Part shown: positions 1 to 8,494 of the stretch, in pieces
Layout of the letters: each line of letters begins with the position of its first letter
Position numbering within the stretch: position 1 is the stretch's first letter
DNA from: Streptomyces durmitorensis
GTDB taxonomy: Bacteria > Actinomycetota > Actinomycetes > Streptomycetales > Streptomycetaceae
Length of the DNA stretch: 64,000 nucleotides
NCBI RefSeq assembly: GCF_023498005.1
Contig: NZ_CP097289.1
Span: 8,990,001-9,054,000, forward strand
Reading direction: 5' to 3'
Notes under the pieces: model-generated
Told to the model about the DNA's origin: nothing
The model's input: the letters and a program-made list of their open reading frames with translations, nothing else
Databases searched by the model: none
Made by a program: the position numbers and the translations under genes

Positions 1-593
1 CTCCAGGCCGCACAACATCACGTCGTGCAGGCTCATCACGCCGTCGCGGATGCGCTGTGGCGCTACGCCACCACCCCGGTTGCCAAGCGGTGTGCCCCTC
101 GAAGCGACGCACGTCACCATGGGGCTGCTGCGGCTGGGTCGGGGAACCCATCTGTTCGGCTTCGCCGGCCACCGGTTCGACGGCAAGTGTGTCCTTGACG
201 GCAGCGCGCTGGTCAAGGGTGTTGCGGCGACTCCACCACCCGGGGAGAGCGGCGCACGGCAGGGGCCCAGGGGCTTCTACTTCGAGCGGCCCGGACGGCT
301 GAAGCCAGAGCCGGGAGTGTCAGTGGTTGAGCGGACTGAAGGCGACAAAGGCACTCCGATCGTGCCGACGGGTTACCCCGAAGATCCGATCGGCACCGTA
401 GTCATGATCACAGCCAACTGCGGGGTGATGGTCAAGTTTCCGATGGCCGCCGCCTGTTCCAACAGGGACCAGCCGTACCGTCTTCGCACTGACCAGCGGC
501 GCACGGCTGCCAGGTGCGCCCCTCGGCCAGGTCCTGGGCGATGAAGTATCTGAAGCGTCGCCGGTACGGAAGGCGAGCATGCCAGGGCCACGA
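1..593. other. stretch without a recognisable gene
   Basis: I see no credible coding region here. Open frames exist on both strands but read as arginine/proline-rich composition without motifs or ribosome sites. A short minus frame runs off the left edge (a GTG-ATG pair near position 35), so the beginning of a gene lying outside the window cannot be excluded. Confidence 0.5.
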
Positions 594-1283
594 TCAAGGG
601 CGGGCGCCTGCTGAAGAAGCGCGGATCAAGTTGTTGCTGGAGTGGGCGAGGTAGCGTTCCAGTAGCTGTTCGGCCTGGGCCGTGTCGCCTTTCTCCAGCG
701 TCTCCAGCAGGGCGCGGTTGCGTTCCAGGTACGGGGAGTGCAGGGCCTCGGGGTCTGTCAACGCATGGAAGGCCAGGCGGAGTTCGGCCAGGACCGTGCG
801 CATGCATTCGTCAATGCGGGGGCTGCCGGCCAGGGCGACGAGCTCGCGGTGGAAGTGGAAGTTCGCCGTGCCGAGCGCGTCCCAGTCTTGCGCCGCGGTG
901 GCCCGTTCGCCGTCGGTGACGGCCTCCGCCAGGCCGTCGAGGCCGTAGGGCGGCTGCCCGAGGGAGCGGACGACGGCGCACTCCACCAGGAGTCGCACGC
1001 GGTAGATGTCGGTGACGTCCGCGGCGCTGGGTCTGCGTACGAAGACGCCCCGGTTGAGTTCGTGGACCAGCAGTCGTTCATGGGTCAGCAGGCGGAAGGC
1101 TTCCCGCAGGGTGTTGCGGGAGACATCGAGGGCCGTGCAGATCTCGTCCTCGGACAGTTTCGCGCCAGGCTTGAACTGGCCCTCGCCGATGCGTATCCGC
1201 AGCAGATCCGCCACCCGTTCGGAGATGCTCGACCGTCCCAACAGGTATTTGTCGTCTGCCAGTTGATCCGCTTGGCGGCTCAT
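594..1283 (-). CDS. GntR-family regulator (FadR/FCD subfamily)
   Basis: This 229-residue DNA-binding repressor carries an N-terminal winged helix (about residues 12-75, with the typical LSEDEICTALDVSRNTLREAFR helix-turn-helix) and an all-helical C-terminal FCD ligand domain (about 85-215) in which D/H residues such as those in FHRELV normally bind a metal or an organic acid. The ATG at 1283 is chosen because AAGGAG lies just upstream; a longer frame reaches 1340 without a ribosome site. It is transcribed away from the MFS carrier starting at 1434, and a perfect inverted repeat lies between them, so autoregulation and control of the carrier by the transported metabolite is the natural inference. 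Family assignment is secure; the effector is unknown. Confidence 0.88.
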   Translation of the reverse strand: MSRQADQLADDKYLLGRSSISERVADLLRIRIGEGQFKPGAKLSEDEICTALDVSRNTLREAFRLLTHERLLVHELNRGVFVRRPSAADVTDIYRVRLLVECAVVRSLGQPPYGLDGLAEAVTDGERATAAQDWDALGTANFHFHRELVALAGSPRIDECMRTVLAELRLAFHALTDPEALHSPYLERNRALLETLEKGDTAQAEQLLERYLAHSSNNLIRASSAGARP

Positions 1284-1357
1284 GGATGCTCCTTCCTCAG
1301 ACCTCAGGATGACTGTATGACACCCCTCGGAGAGGAACAATGACGCATCCTCTTGTC

Positions 1358-1374
1358 GGATTGTTCACCAATCC
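1358..1374. promoter_or_regulatory. candidate GntR operator
   Basis: GGATTG and CAATCC form a perfect 6-bp inverted repeat around a 5-nt spacer (TTCAC). It lies in the divergent space between the GntR gene and the MFS carrier, where a FadR-type dimer would be expected to bind. The operator role is inferred from position and symmetry only. Confidence 0.45.
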
Positions 1375-1433
1375 TCTACGGTGACGATGCATCAACTCGC
1401 GGCCCCATCAAGCCCCTTGAGAGGTGCAAGGCC

Positions 1434-2807
1434 ATGAGCATGAGTTCTCCCTCGCCGGACAAGGCCACCTCCACGGGCAGGTCCCCCTCCCCGGACGAGA
1501 CCGCCGCCCCGGACCAGGCCGTCACAGCGGATCAGCGGAGTCCATTGCCGCGGGAAGCGGGGCCGACGCCGGACGGCGGCCGCCGGTTCGCCTGGTTCCA
1601 CGAGCTCGGCCCTGACGGGCGGCGTGCGTTCTTCGGCGCGTACGGCGGCTACGGCCTGGACTCGTACGACTTCTACGTGCTGCCACTGAGCCTGGCCGCC
1701 ATCGGCGTCTACTTCGGGCTCGACAACGGCCAGACCGGCCTGTTGGCCACGGTGACTCTGCTGATGTCCGCCGTGGGCGGTGCGCTGGCCGGAGTGCTCG
1801 CCGACCGGGTCGGCCGGGTACGCGCGCTGATGTGGACGGTGAGTGTGTACGCCGTGTTCACGGTCGCCTGTGGTTTCGCGCCCAACTTCGGCACCCTGCT
1901 GGTCTTCCGGGCCTTGCAGGGGGTCGGGTTCGGCGGGGAGTGGGCGGTCGGCGCGGTCCTGGTGGCCGAGTACGCCGCGAGCCGTCACCGCGGACGCACG
2001 CTCGGCTGGATCCAGTCGGCCTGGGCCGTCGGCTGGGGCCTGGCGGTCGTCACCTACACGGTGGTGTACAACCTGGTCGACGATGACATCGCATGGCGGG
2101 TGCTGTTCTTCACCGGCGCACTGCCCGCACTGCTCGTGTTCTACGTCCGGCGCAACGTGAAGGACGCGCCTGCCGCGACCGAACGGTTGAAGGCGGCAGG
2201 ACGCTCGCACTCGTTCCTGGACATCTTCCGGGGCCAGTTGCTGCGTACGACCCTGCTGGCCGGCCTGCTGTCCACCGGCGTACAGGGCGGCTACTACACC
2301 CTGGCGACCTGGATTCCCAAGTACCTCAGCGACGAGCGGGGCCTGTCGGTCACCGGTGTCGGGGGATTCCTCGTCGTGCAGATCATCGGTGCGTTTTGTG
2401 GCTACGTGACAGGCGCCCACCTGGCCGACCGGCTTGGACGCCGACTCACCATCCAGACCTTCGCCGTTCTGTCGGCCCTGTGCGTCCTGAGCTACTCCCA
2501 GGTCCCCGCCGACTGGGACGAGATATCCCTGCTGCTCGGCTTCCCGCTCGGGTTCTGCATGTCGGCGATCTTCTCCAGCTTCGGCTCCTTCCTCGCCGAG
2601 CTCTACCCCACCGAAGTGCGCGGCACCGGACAGGGGTTCACGTACAACACCGGCAGGGCCGTCGGAGCCGTCTTCCCCACCCTCGTCGGATTCCTCTCCG
2701 ACAGCTGGGGCGTGGGCGGCGCGCTCGGCTTCGCCGCCGCAGGCTACGCGCTGGCCTATGTCTCACTGCTGGGGCTTCCCGAAACCCGCGGCATCGAGCT
2801 GCGCTGA
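1434..2807 (+). CDS. MFS proton symporter (metabolite/organic acid carrier)
   Basis: This is a 457-residue integral membrane protein with about 12 predicted spans. Residues DSYDFYVLPLSL in helix 1, the loop motif GVLADRVGRVRAL between helices 2 and 3, and GVGFGGEWAVGAVL in helix 4/5 are typical of the organic-acid and sialate:proton symporters of the major facilitator superfamily; a second ADRLGRR loop starts the C-terminal half. The soluble N-terminal tail (about 60 residues, Pro/Ser rich) is longer than usual. The frame extends upstream to a TTG at 1353, but GAGAGG precedes the ATG at 1434, which would also leave the operator repeat untranslated. It is probably controlled by the divergent GntR protein. 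The substrate cannot be read from the sequence. Confidence 0.85.
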   Translation: MSMSSPSPDKATSTGRSPSPDETAAPDQAVTADQRSPLPREAGPTPDGGRRFAWFHELGPDGRRAFFGAYGGYGLDSYDFYVLPLSLAAIGVYFGLDNGQTGLLATVTLLMSAVGGALAGVLADRVGRVRALMWTVSVYAVFTVACGFAPNFGTLLVFRALQGVGFGGEWAVGAVLVAEYAASRHRGRTLGWIQSAWAVGWGLAVVTYTVVYNLVDDDIAWRVLFFTGALPALLVFYVRRNVKDAPAATERLKAAGRSHSFLDIFRGQLLRTTLLAGLLSTGVQGGYYTLATWIPKYLSDERGLSVTGVGGFLVVQIIGAFCGYVTGAHLADRLGRRLTIQTFAVLSALCVLSYSQVPADWDEISLLLGFPLGFCMSAIFSSFGSFLAELYPTEVRGTGQGFTYNTGRAVGAVFPTLVGFLSDSWGVGGALGFAAAGYALAYVSLLGLPETRGIELR

Positions 2808-2903
2808 GCCAGGCCACCCAACCGCTCCGGGGCGCGCTCGGCCGGACCGAGCCGTACCGCGACCGGCATCGCATCACTCATGGAGGAGAGCTGGAGGCTC
2901 GCC

Positions 2904-5648
2904 ATGAACCAATCCGTACCTCCGAACAGGCACCAGCCCACGCCCGGGCACGCAGACCGACCACTGCATGAGAACAGGTTCCCGGCCTTTCCCAGTTCAC
3001 GTGATTTCCTGCCTGCCTTCAGGAAGGCGGTGGTCCCTCCCCGGGCTGAGTGGAAGAGCCTGCGGGACAAGGTGCTGCCGGCGATGCTCCTGAACACGGG
3101 GGACGAGAGCTTCTCGGACGAGCTCCTGGACAAGTTCGCCTTCGTCCTGGGACCGCAGGAGCAGGAGAAGCTGGTCCCCTACGCCAGGCTGCGCCGTCCG
3201 GATGCTCCCGCGCCCGATCAGCCACAGCAGCGATTCCTGACGCTGCAGGCGGGCGAGGGCCTGCACGGTGCGAGTCCGCCCAAGGTCGGGGAACTGCGGC
3301 TGCGGACCTTCCAGTTGATGAAAGACCTCGTACAGCGGGCCCAGTCGGAGCCCGACGCCCTCGACGAGAAGGCTCTGCGCGACCACATCTACACGCTGCG
3401 GTCCGCCAGCGGGCTGCTGGGCGCGCTGACGAGGGTGAGCTGCGCGGAATCTGCGCCGGTGGCGGGTTGGGTCGACAAGTTCTGGCCTGCGGTCGGTGAA
3501 CCGTTGTTCCACACCTTCCCACGATGGTGCTGGGCGGCCTGGTGGAGTCGGCGGCTCATCAGGTCCAAGCGCAGTTGGTTCGTGTCCTGGCGGGGCATCG
3601 ATCCCTCGGGCCGGTTCTTCGAGCGCATGAGCAACCTGCTGACGCTGCGGGGCGGCGGCCCCGAGGGGCAGCTCGAGACACGTGAGGAGTTGCTGTTCCG
3701 CGCCCTGCTGGCAGATCTCGACCGCGCCCGGCCAGGGTGGTTCGGCGCCTGGGCGCGCCGCCGCAGGGCCCGTCGTGTCGTCCTGTTCGGCCTGCCGCAG
3801 GCGGGCACGCCCGAGGCGCTGCTCACGCGACGGTTCCTCAGTACGTACCTGAAGGTCGCCGACGAAGCGGGGAGCGCCTCTCTGCTGCTGGTCGGCGTGG
3901 GACAGGCCGCGGCCTACGCGCAAGAAGGCTGGCCCACCTGCCGGAACCTGAACGAGGCGGCGGACAAGCTGGTCCCGGCCGCCGCCGGTAAGGGTGCTCC
4001 ACCCCCGCTGCTGGTGTCGGCACAGCAGCCGACCTTCGCCGATGGGGAGGCCGACCAGGGAGAACGTCTCCATCCGGCTCCGGTGAAGAAGTTCCGCTGG
4101 GGGCCGCGGACGGAGCTGACCGGCGAACTGGCGATCGGCAGCGTGATACTCGCCCTGCTGTCCACGGCCGTGTACTGCTCGGTCGCTCCGGCAGCACCCC
4201 AGCACTGCCTGGACGGAGAGATCGTGCAGGGGCGGGCCGCCCCCGGCGTGGCTCCCGGTGCGACGGACGAGGGCACGACACCTCAGGAACAGTACGAGGA
4301 GGTCCTCGGCGCCATCAAGGAGCTCAACGCCAAGGCGCTGACCGCCGAGAAGAAGTTCCACAAGCCGGTACGCCGGGTGGTCTACCTGGGGGCGGGAGTG
4401 GATCCCGACCCGGACGAGGTGGTCATGAACGGCATGATCCCCGAACTGCGCGGCATTCTCCTGGCGCAGGAGGAGCTGAACCGTCTGGCTTCGCAGGACG
4501 AGGACCGAGTGCGGCTGTATGTCGAGGTCCGGGACACCGGAAGGAAGTTCAAGCACGTCGTCCGGCATGCGAGGGATGTGGTCCGGGACGCCGAGGCGAA
4601 CAAGGAGCGCCAGGACAGCCGGACGGTCATCGGCGTGATCGGGTTCAGGGAGAGCCGGCAGCTGACCAAGGAGGCCGCGCGGATCCTCAGCAACGGGAAG
4701 GTTCCGGTGATCGGCACGACGGCCACGGCGGTCGCCATGCAGCAGGCCGGTGAGTACTACCGGCCGATGTCCCCGGACAACAGCCGTGAGACGGCCATTG
4801 CCGCGCGGTTCGCGCGGCACGGGAACATCATCGAGACGGAGCCGGGGCGCTGCGAGAGCTCCACGCGCGCCCTGGTCGTGAAGGACCCCAATGATCTCTA
4901 CACCCGCGAACTGGGCGGGAAGTTCGTACAGAAATTCGGTGCGGGCACCGAGACGTGGGAGTTCCCCGGCGGGCGAGGCACGGACGTCTCCGCCCAGGAC
5001 ACGGCCCAGCACGTGTGCGACGTCGTCAAGGAGGACCGCCGCACGGTCGTCTACTGGGCCTCCCGCGTCGAGAGTTTCACCAAGTTCGTCAACGCCTATG
5101 GACCCGACGGCGGTTGTGCCGGGATACCGCTGACGGTGATCGGCAGCAACGAACTCACCAATGCCGCACTCGGCGGCCAGTACCTGGACAAGGAGTGGCT
5201 GCGGCTCTACCACACGGTCCATGTGCTGCCCGACGGGCATGCGGACGGGAACGGCCAGGCCAAGGAGTTCATCACGCGCTACATCCGCCGGTACACGGAC
5301 CGCGATCCCTGGATCAACGACGGGCATGTGGCACTGGCGCACGATGCGCTCAAGGTGCTGTCCTCGGCGGCGGACAGGGAGTACACGAGTGTGGACTCGG
5401 TGGACGCCGAGGGGGTCAAGTCCAAGCTTGACGAGGGAATTCGCTTTGAGGGCGTCAGCGGGGAGATCAGGATTCCGGAGCGTCGCGGCTCCAAACCGCC
5501 TTTGAACAAGGCGCTCGTGATGCTCAACCACACGGCGCAGGGCCAGAGGCTGGTTCTCCACTGCGGCGCGTTCAAGCAGAACGACGGTGGTCCTGTGGAC
5601 CGTTGGGGCCCCGATGGGAAGTACAAGTGCCCCCAGGACAAGAAGTGA
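2904..5648 (+). CDS. membrane-anchored receptor-like protein with type-1 periplasmic-binding fold
   Basis: This 914-residue protein has three parts. Residues 1-400 are a predicted cytoplasmic region rich in Arg and Trp that I do not recognise; a segment around 285-340 has strand-like hydrophobic runs (RRVVLFGLPQAG, SASLLLVGVG) reminiscent of an NTPase core, but no Walker A motif is visible. One transmembrane span follows at about 408-427. The remaining ~490 residues resemble the branched-chain amino-acid binding proteins (Peripla_BP_6 type): RRVVYLGAGVDPD, a GVIGFRESRQLTKEAARIL segment, then KVPVIGTTATA and WINDGHVALAHDALKVL. There is no lipobox or signal peptide and no ABC permease nearby, so a sensor topology fits better than transport. 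The ATG at 2904 has GGAGG 7 nt upstream; an in-frame ATG at 2880 is the alternative. Confidence 0.7.
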   Translation: MNQSVPPNRHQPTPGHADRPLHENRFPAFPSSRDFLPAFRKAVVPPRAEWKSLRDKVLPAMLLNTGDESFSDELLDKFAFVLGPQEQEKLVPYARLRRPDAPAPDQPQQRFLTLQAGEGLHGASPPKVGELRLRTFQLMKDLVQRAQSEPDALDEKALRDHIYTLRSASGLLGALTRVSCAESAPVAGWVDKFWPAVGEPLFHTFPRWCWAAWWSRRLIRSKRSWFVSWRGIDPSGRFFERMSNLLTLRGGGPEGQLETREELLFRALLADLDRARPGWFGAWARRRRARRVVLFGLPQAGTPEALLTRRFLSTYLKVADEAGSASLLLVGVGQAAAYAQEGWPTCRNLNEAADKLVPAAAGKGAPPPLLVSAQQPTFADGEADQGERLHPAPVKKFRWGPRTELTGELAIGSVILALLSTAVYCSVAPAAPQHCLDGEIVQGRAAPGVAPGATDEGTTPQEQYEEVLGAIKELNAKALTAEKKFHKPVRRVVYLGAGVDPDPDEVVMNGMIPELRGILLAQEELNRLASQDEDRVRLYVEVRDTGRKFKHVVRHARDVVRDAEANKERQDSRTVIGVIGFRESRQLTKEAARILSNGKVPVIGTTATAVAMQQAGEYYRPMSPDNSRETAIAARFARHGNIIETEPGRCESSTRALVVKDPNDLYTRELGGKFVQKFGAGTETWEFPGGRGTDVSAQDTAQHVCDVVKEDRRTVVYWASRVESFTKFVNAYGPDGGCAGIPLTVIGSNELTNAALGGQYLDKEWLRLYHTVHVLPDGHADGNGQAKEFITRYIRRYTDRDPWINDGHVALAHDALKVLSSAADREYTSVDSVDAEGVKSKLDEGIRFEGVSGEIRIPERRGSKPPLNKALVMLNHTAQGQRLVLHCGAFKQNDGGPVDRWGPDGKYKCPQDKK

Positions 5649-5684
5649 CGCAACGGGCCGGGGGACCGGATCGCGGCCTTCTGG

Positions 5685-5875
5685 TCATGAGGCGAGGGCG
5701 AGGTTGTGCATGTGGGCGACGGCCTGGACGGCGTGATGAAGGCCCTCGCCGTGTCGTCGTCCTCCTGGCCCTGAGTGGGCACCCGCGGTGGTGCCTGGCA
5801 CCGGACGCGCCGCGGCGATCACCCAGCGGGTGTCGGCGTCCACGATGACCTGCACGTCCTCCGCGACCCGGCCCC
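5685..5875 (-). mobile_element. transposase relic, IS5-like DDE_Tnp_4, minus strand
   Basis: The minus strand encodes VQVIVDADTRWVIAAARPVPG, typical of the first catalytic strand of IS5/IS1647-like DDE transposases, joined after a deletion to the usual C-terminus GLHHAVQAVAHMHNLALA. The middle of the enzyme is missing, so this is a decayed insertion sequence. No inverted-repeat ends could be identified. Confidence 0.6.
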
Positions 5876-5919
5876 GCTCAGCAGGAGTGCTGCCCCGGCC
5901 CCTGCACGAGATCCAGACG

Positions 5920-6035
5920 CACAACCGGCTCGACCAGCAGACCGAGCAAGGGCAGGACCGGGCCTGCGTAGAGCACGACTTCGCCCGGATGAAGACCTGG
6001 CAGATCCTCCGCGACTGCATACGAGACCAGAGAGG
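5920..6035 (+). mobile_element. transposase relic, IS5-like, plus strand
   Basis: Plus-strand translation gives HNRLDQQTEQGQDRACVEHDFARMKTWQILRDC split over one short frame, matching the conserved VEH-FARMK-WKILRDC C-terminal block of the same transposase type. It points opposite to the adjacent relic, so at least two insertion events or an inversion occurred here. Only the tail of the gene survives. Confidence 0.6.
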
Positions 6036-6077
6036 TCCAAGGGAGGCGGCTGCCTACCTCGCCGACTCGGAGGATCC

Positions 6078-6512
6078 TCAGTCGAGACAGAACTCGTTGC
6101 CCTCAATGTCCTGCATCACAATGCAGGACTCGTTCTCGCCATCGGCACGCATCGTTCGCACATGTACCGCGCCAAGCGAGACCAGCCGTGCGCATTCGGC
6201 TTCAAGCGTGGCCAGGCGCTCCTCACCCACGAGTCCGATACCGGCCCGCACGTCAAGATGCAGCCGGTTCTTGACGACCTTCCCTTCGGGAACGCGCTGG
6301 AAAAGCAGGCGCGGGCCCACCCCCGAGGGGTCACTGCACGCGAAGTAGATCACCTGATCCTCAGGCGGTAGTGAGCGGTGGAAATCCTCCCAAGTGGCGA
6401 ATCCCGTCGGGATCGGAGGTACGACGTACCCCAGCACCTCGCACCAGAAGCCGGCGAGACGCGCAGGTTCCGCGCAATCGAAGGTCACTTGGAGTTGCTT
6501 GATCGTTGACAT
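6078..6512 (-). CDS. VOC-family (glyoxalase-like) protein
   Basis: This 144-residue protein has two beta-alpha-beta-beta-beta units of the vicinal oxygen chelate fold: the start LQVTFDCAEPARLAGFWCEVLGY and the end CIVMQDIEGNEFCLD are diagnostic of the glyoxalase-like subfamily common in Streptomyces. The usual metal ligands (His near the start of each module, terminal Glu) are only partly present: RLHLDV supplies a His and GNEFCL a Glu, while the first module has Asp-Cys where a His could sit. Substrate unknown. It stands alone beside transposase scraps, and no strong ribosome site precedes the ATG. Confidence 0.75.
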   Translation of the reverse strand: MSTIKQLQVTFDCAEPARLAGFWCEVLGYVVPPIPTGFATWEDFHRSLPPEDQVIYFACSDPSGVGPRLLFQRVPEGKVVKNRLHLDVRAGIGLVGEERLATLEAECARLVSLGAVHVRTMRADGENESCIVMQDIEGNEFCLD

Positions 6513-6581
6513 CGGCGCACGGTAACAGGGGCCCTGCTCATATCCCCGGGCGGGTGGGTCCGCACGTCGTCGGGAGGGCGG

Positions 6582-6613
6582 CCCCTGCCATCCGCTGGGG
6601 TGCCTGGCAGGGG
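6582..6613 (-). terminator. hairpin terminator of the CHAT operon
   Basis: A 9-bp perfect stem (CCCCTGCCA / TGGCAGGGG) with a 14-nt loop begins immediately after the stop codon of the EACC1-like gene. There is no clear U-tract, as is common for Streptomyces terminators. Confidence 0.5.
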
Positions 6614-6614
6614 A

Positions 6615-6950
6615 TCACTCCTGTGCGTCGGGCGGCGGATCGATCGCTGCCCTCAGTTCCTCCTCGGACGCCTCCCGCAGCTCGATCGTGTCCCCCTCCA
6701 GATTTCGCAGGACGATGGTGACCGGCCGCGGAGGCACCGGAGGGCTCGGCGGCCATAGTGCTGCCTTGATGGCGAGCAGCCCGGCGACGATGCTGGCAAC
6801 GTTGCCCGACATCTCCAGCACCTGAGCGCCGACGCTCCGTATCAACGGCGGCGAGGTTACCTCGATGTCAGCCAACCCGGTGTTGAGGAGGGCGGTGATC
6901 TCCTCGTCCGCCCCGTAGATGTGTGCTTCGACGATGGTGCGTCGCGTCAC
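6615..6950 (-). CDS. small EACC1-like effector-associated protein
   Basis: This 111-residue protein has a short alpha/beta start (TIVEAHIYGADEEITALLNT), a hydrophobic helix around residues 48-63 (NVASIVAGLLAIKAALW) and a C-terminal beta region (PVTIVLRNLEGDTIELREAS). That order matches, from memory, the effector-associated constant component 1 (EACC1) found beside caspase, CHAT and trypsin-like effectors in actinobacterial conflict systems. The GTG start overlaps the stop of the CHAT gene (GTGA), so translation is coupled and the two products are probably made in fixed ratio. An adaptor or membrane-docking role for the protease is inferred. The family call needs profile comparison, since the similarity is structural rather than strong in sequence. 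Confidence 0.55.
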   Translation of the reverse strand: MTRRTIVEAHIYGADEEITALLNTGLADIEVTSPPLIRSVGAQVLEMSGNVASIVAGLLAIKAALWPPSPPVPPRPVTIVLRNLEGDTIELREASEEELRAAIDPPPDAQE

Positions 6951-8494
6951 GAGGTCTCCTGGTCTGGAGCGCCGATGTAGCAGAACAAGCCTTGGTGAAA
7001 CACGGTGGGTTCTTGCGTCGAAGGCAGCGTTCGCCGCGCGGCGAAGAACGCCGCCCCGGGCGGCATGCCGTCGTTGATGGCCGCATACATAGTGGACAGC
7101 AGAGAAAAGCAGAGATCGTTGGAAGCGCTCCAACGGCTTCCGATCACGGCCGAGGCGCCGGCGCGGAGGAACGCGCCAGGCAGCCCTGTGAACCCGAAGT
7201 TCATCGGCGGCTTGGGGGCGGCCGACGAACAGGCGAACAAGCTCACCACCGGGGCCCCGGGCATATGGATCTCGTCGAGGTCCTCACCGGTCAACTGGTA
7301 CCGCTGATCACCCGGTTTCGCCTCCTGCAGGCCCTGGTCGTCGAAGTGCAGGACGTCCATGGCCTTCTTGCTGAGCAGCAGTGCCGATCTGCTCGGCTGG
7401 AGAATGTCGAACCTGCCGTGGCAGGAAAAATGCACTAGGGAGTAGTCCTTCGACAGCTCGGTGAGGATCTCCCGCTTGGCGCAATCAGCAGTGTGCATGA
7501 CGGTCACATCCAACCCGGTCAACTCGCGCATCCGCGCGATGTCTCGATCCGTGTCCAGGTCAGCGCCGTCATATGCGACGAACAGCACCCGAGGCCGCTC
7601 CCGGCGTTGCCAGGCCCGGCAGGGCAGCCCGCTCGCTGCCGAAGGCACGAAGCACACGCCGTACCGGTCGCCCAGCACCTGCGCCGGTGTCGTGGGATCC
7701 GGCCACGGCAGCGCTTCGAAGGGGAAGTGGTTGAACCTGCCATCGTCACAGATCCCGACAGAGCGCAGACGCGACCCACCCAGTAACTCCCGAAGGGGCT
7801 CCACTAAGAGCGGCGCCACCCGGGCAAAGGCCGCCGCCATGCGAACTCGGGCTCCAGTTGTCTCGGCAATTCCCGAATCCAATGACAAGAGATAGTTCTC
7901 TGCGTCGGCGGACGTGGTGCCACCAAATGCCGCGAACGCCTCGGCGATCACGTCATTCTCGACCTCACGCCGCACCCCGCGGGTGGTCACCGTGCCGCCT
8001 TCACCGAGCGTCCGTAGCAGCAGCACCGTCGTGCTGCCGTGACCCAGAATCTGCAGCAGGCCAACCCCAGCCCGACCATCGTCAAGCGCCCAGTCCGACT
8101 CCGGCGCCCTAACGCTGCCCGCTGCGGCGCCGCCCTCACCGAGGGCTCCTCCGATCAGCGACATCAGGATGCCCAGCCCTTCGAAGCCGGCGCCCCGGTG
8201 ATCCACCCTGTGCGGCGGATCACCGAACATGTCGTGACCTGGTAGTTCCTCCATCGTGCGCCACGCGTCGTCGTACCGTCCGGTGCAGGCGTACGCCACA
8301 GCCAACGCTTCAGCAGCCTGACGGTGCTGAATTGCGAGCCGCACAGTGCGAAAATGCCCGCGATTCATCGCGATCTCCCGCAGCGTCGACTCCAGCACGA
8401 CGATTGCGGCATCCCAGCGCTGTGCGTACAGGTGTGCCTCGGCACTGTCCATTTGAGCCCAAAAGTGCGCAACAACCTGTAGTCGGCCCGGCAT
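6947..8494 (-). CDS. CHAT-domain cysteine protease with helical N-terminus
   Basis: CHAT domains are caspase/separase-like peptidases. This 515-residue protein has a helical repeat-like N-terminal region (about 1-120, with AEALAVAYACTGRYDDAWRTME resembling TPR helices), a low-complexity Gly/Ala region, and a C-terminal CHAT domain (about 210-515). The catalytic dyad is visible: His359 in HFSCHGRF and Cys422 in LFACSSA, followed by the typical PGAFLRAGASAVIGSRW strand-turn. The ATG at 8494 shares a base with the stop of the upstream gene (TGATG) and has AAGGA at the right distance; a GTG at 8515 is possible. Position between a zinc-motif/TPR-like gene and an EACC1-like gene suggests a regulated protease triggered on sensing infection or stress. 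Confidence 0.85.
   Translation of the reverse strand: MPGRLQVVAHFWAQMDSAEAHLYAQRWDAAIVVLESTLREIAMNRGHFRTVRLAIQHRQAAEALAVAYACTGRYDDAWRTMEELPGHDMFGDPPHRVDHRGAGFEGLGILMSLIGGALGEGGAAAGSVRAPESDWALDDGRAGVGLLQILGHGSTTVLLLRTLGEGGTVTTRGVRREVENDVIAEAFAAFGGTTSADAENYLLSLDSGIAETTGARVRMAAAFARVAPLLVEPLRELLGGSRLRSVGICDDGRFNHFPFEALPWPDPTTPAQVLGDRYGVCFVPSAASGLPCRAWQRRERPRVLFVAYDGADLDTDRDIARMRELTGLDVTVMHTADCAKREILTELSKDYSLVHFSCHGRFDILQPSRSALLLSKKAMDVLHFDDQGLQEAKPGDQRYQLTGEDLDEIHMPGAPVVSLFACSSAAPKPPMNFGFTGLPGAFLRAGASAVIGSRWSASNDLCFSLLSTMYAAINDGMPPGAAFFAARRTLPSTQEPTVFHQGLFCYIGAPDQETS

Noticed and set aside
1..60. Possible gene start running off the left edge on the minus strand
   Set aside because: Only about 12 codons are visible and no ribosome site or family can be judged.
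2997..5561. 854-codon open frame antisense to the receptor-like gene
   Set aside because: High-GC antisense shadow: no motifs, biased Arg/Gly/Pro/Gln composition, no ribosome site, whereas the plus frame has clear domains.
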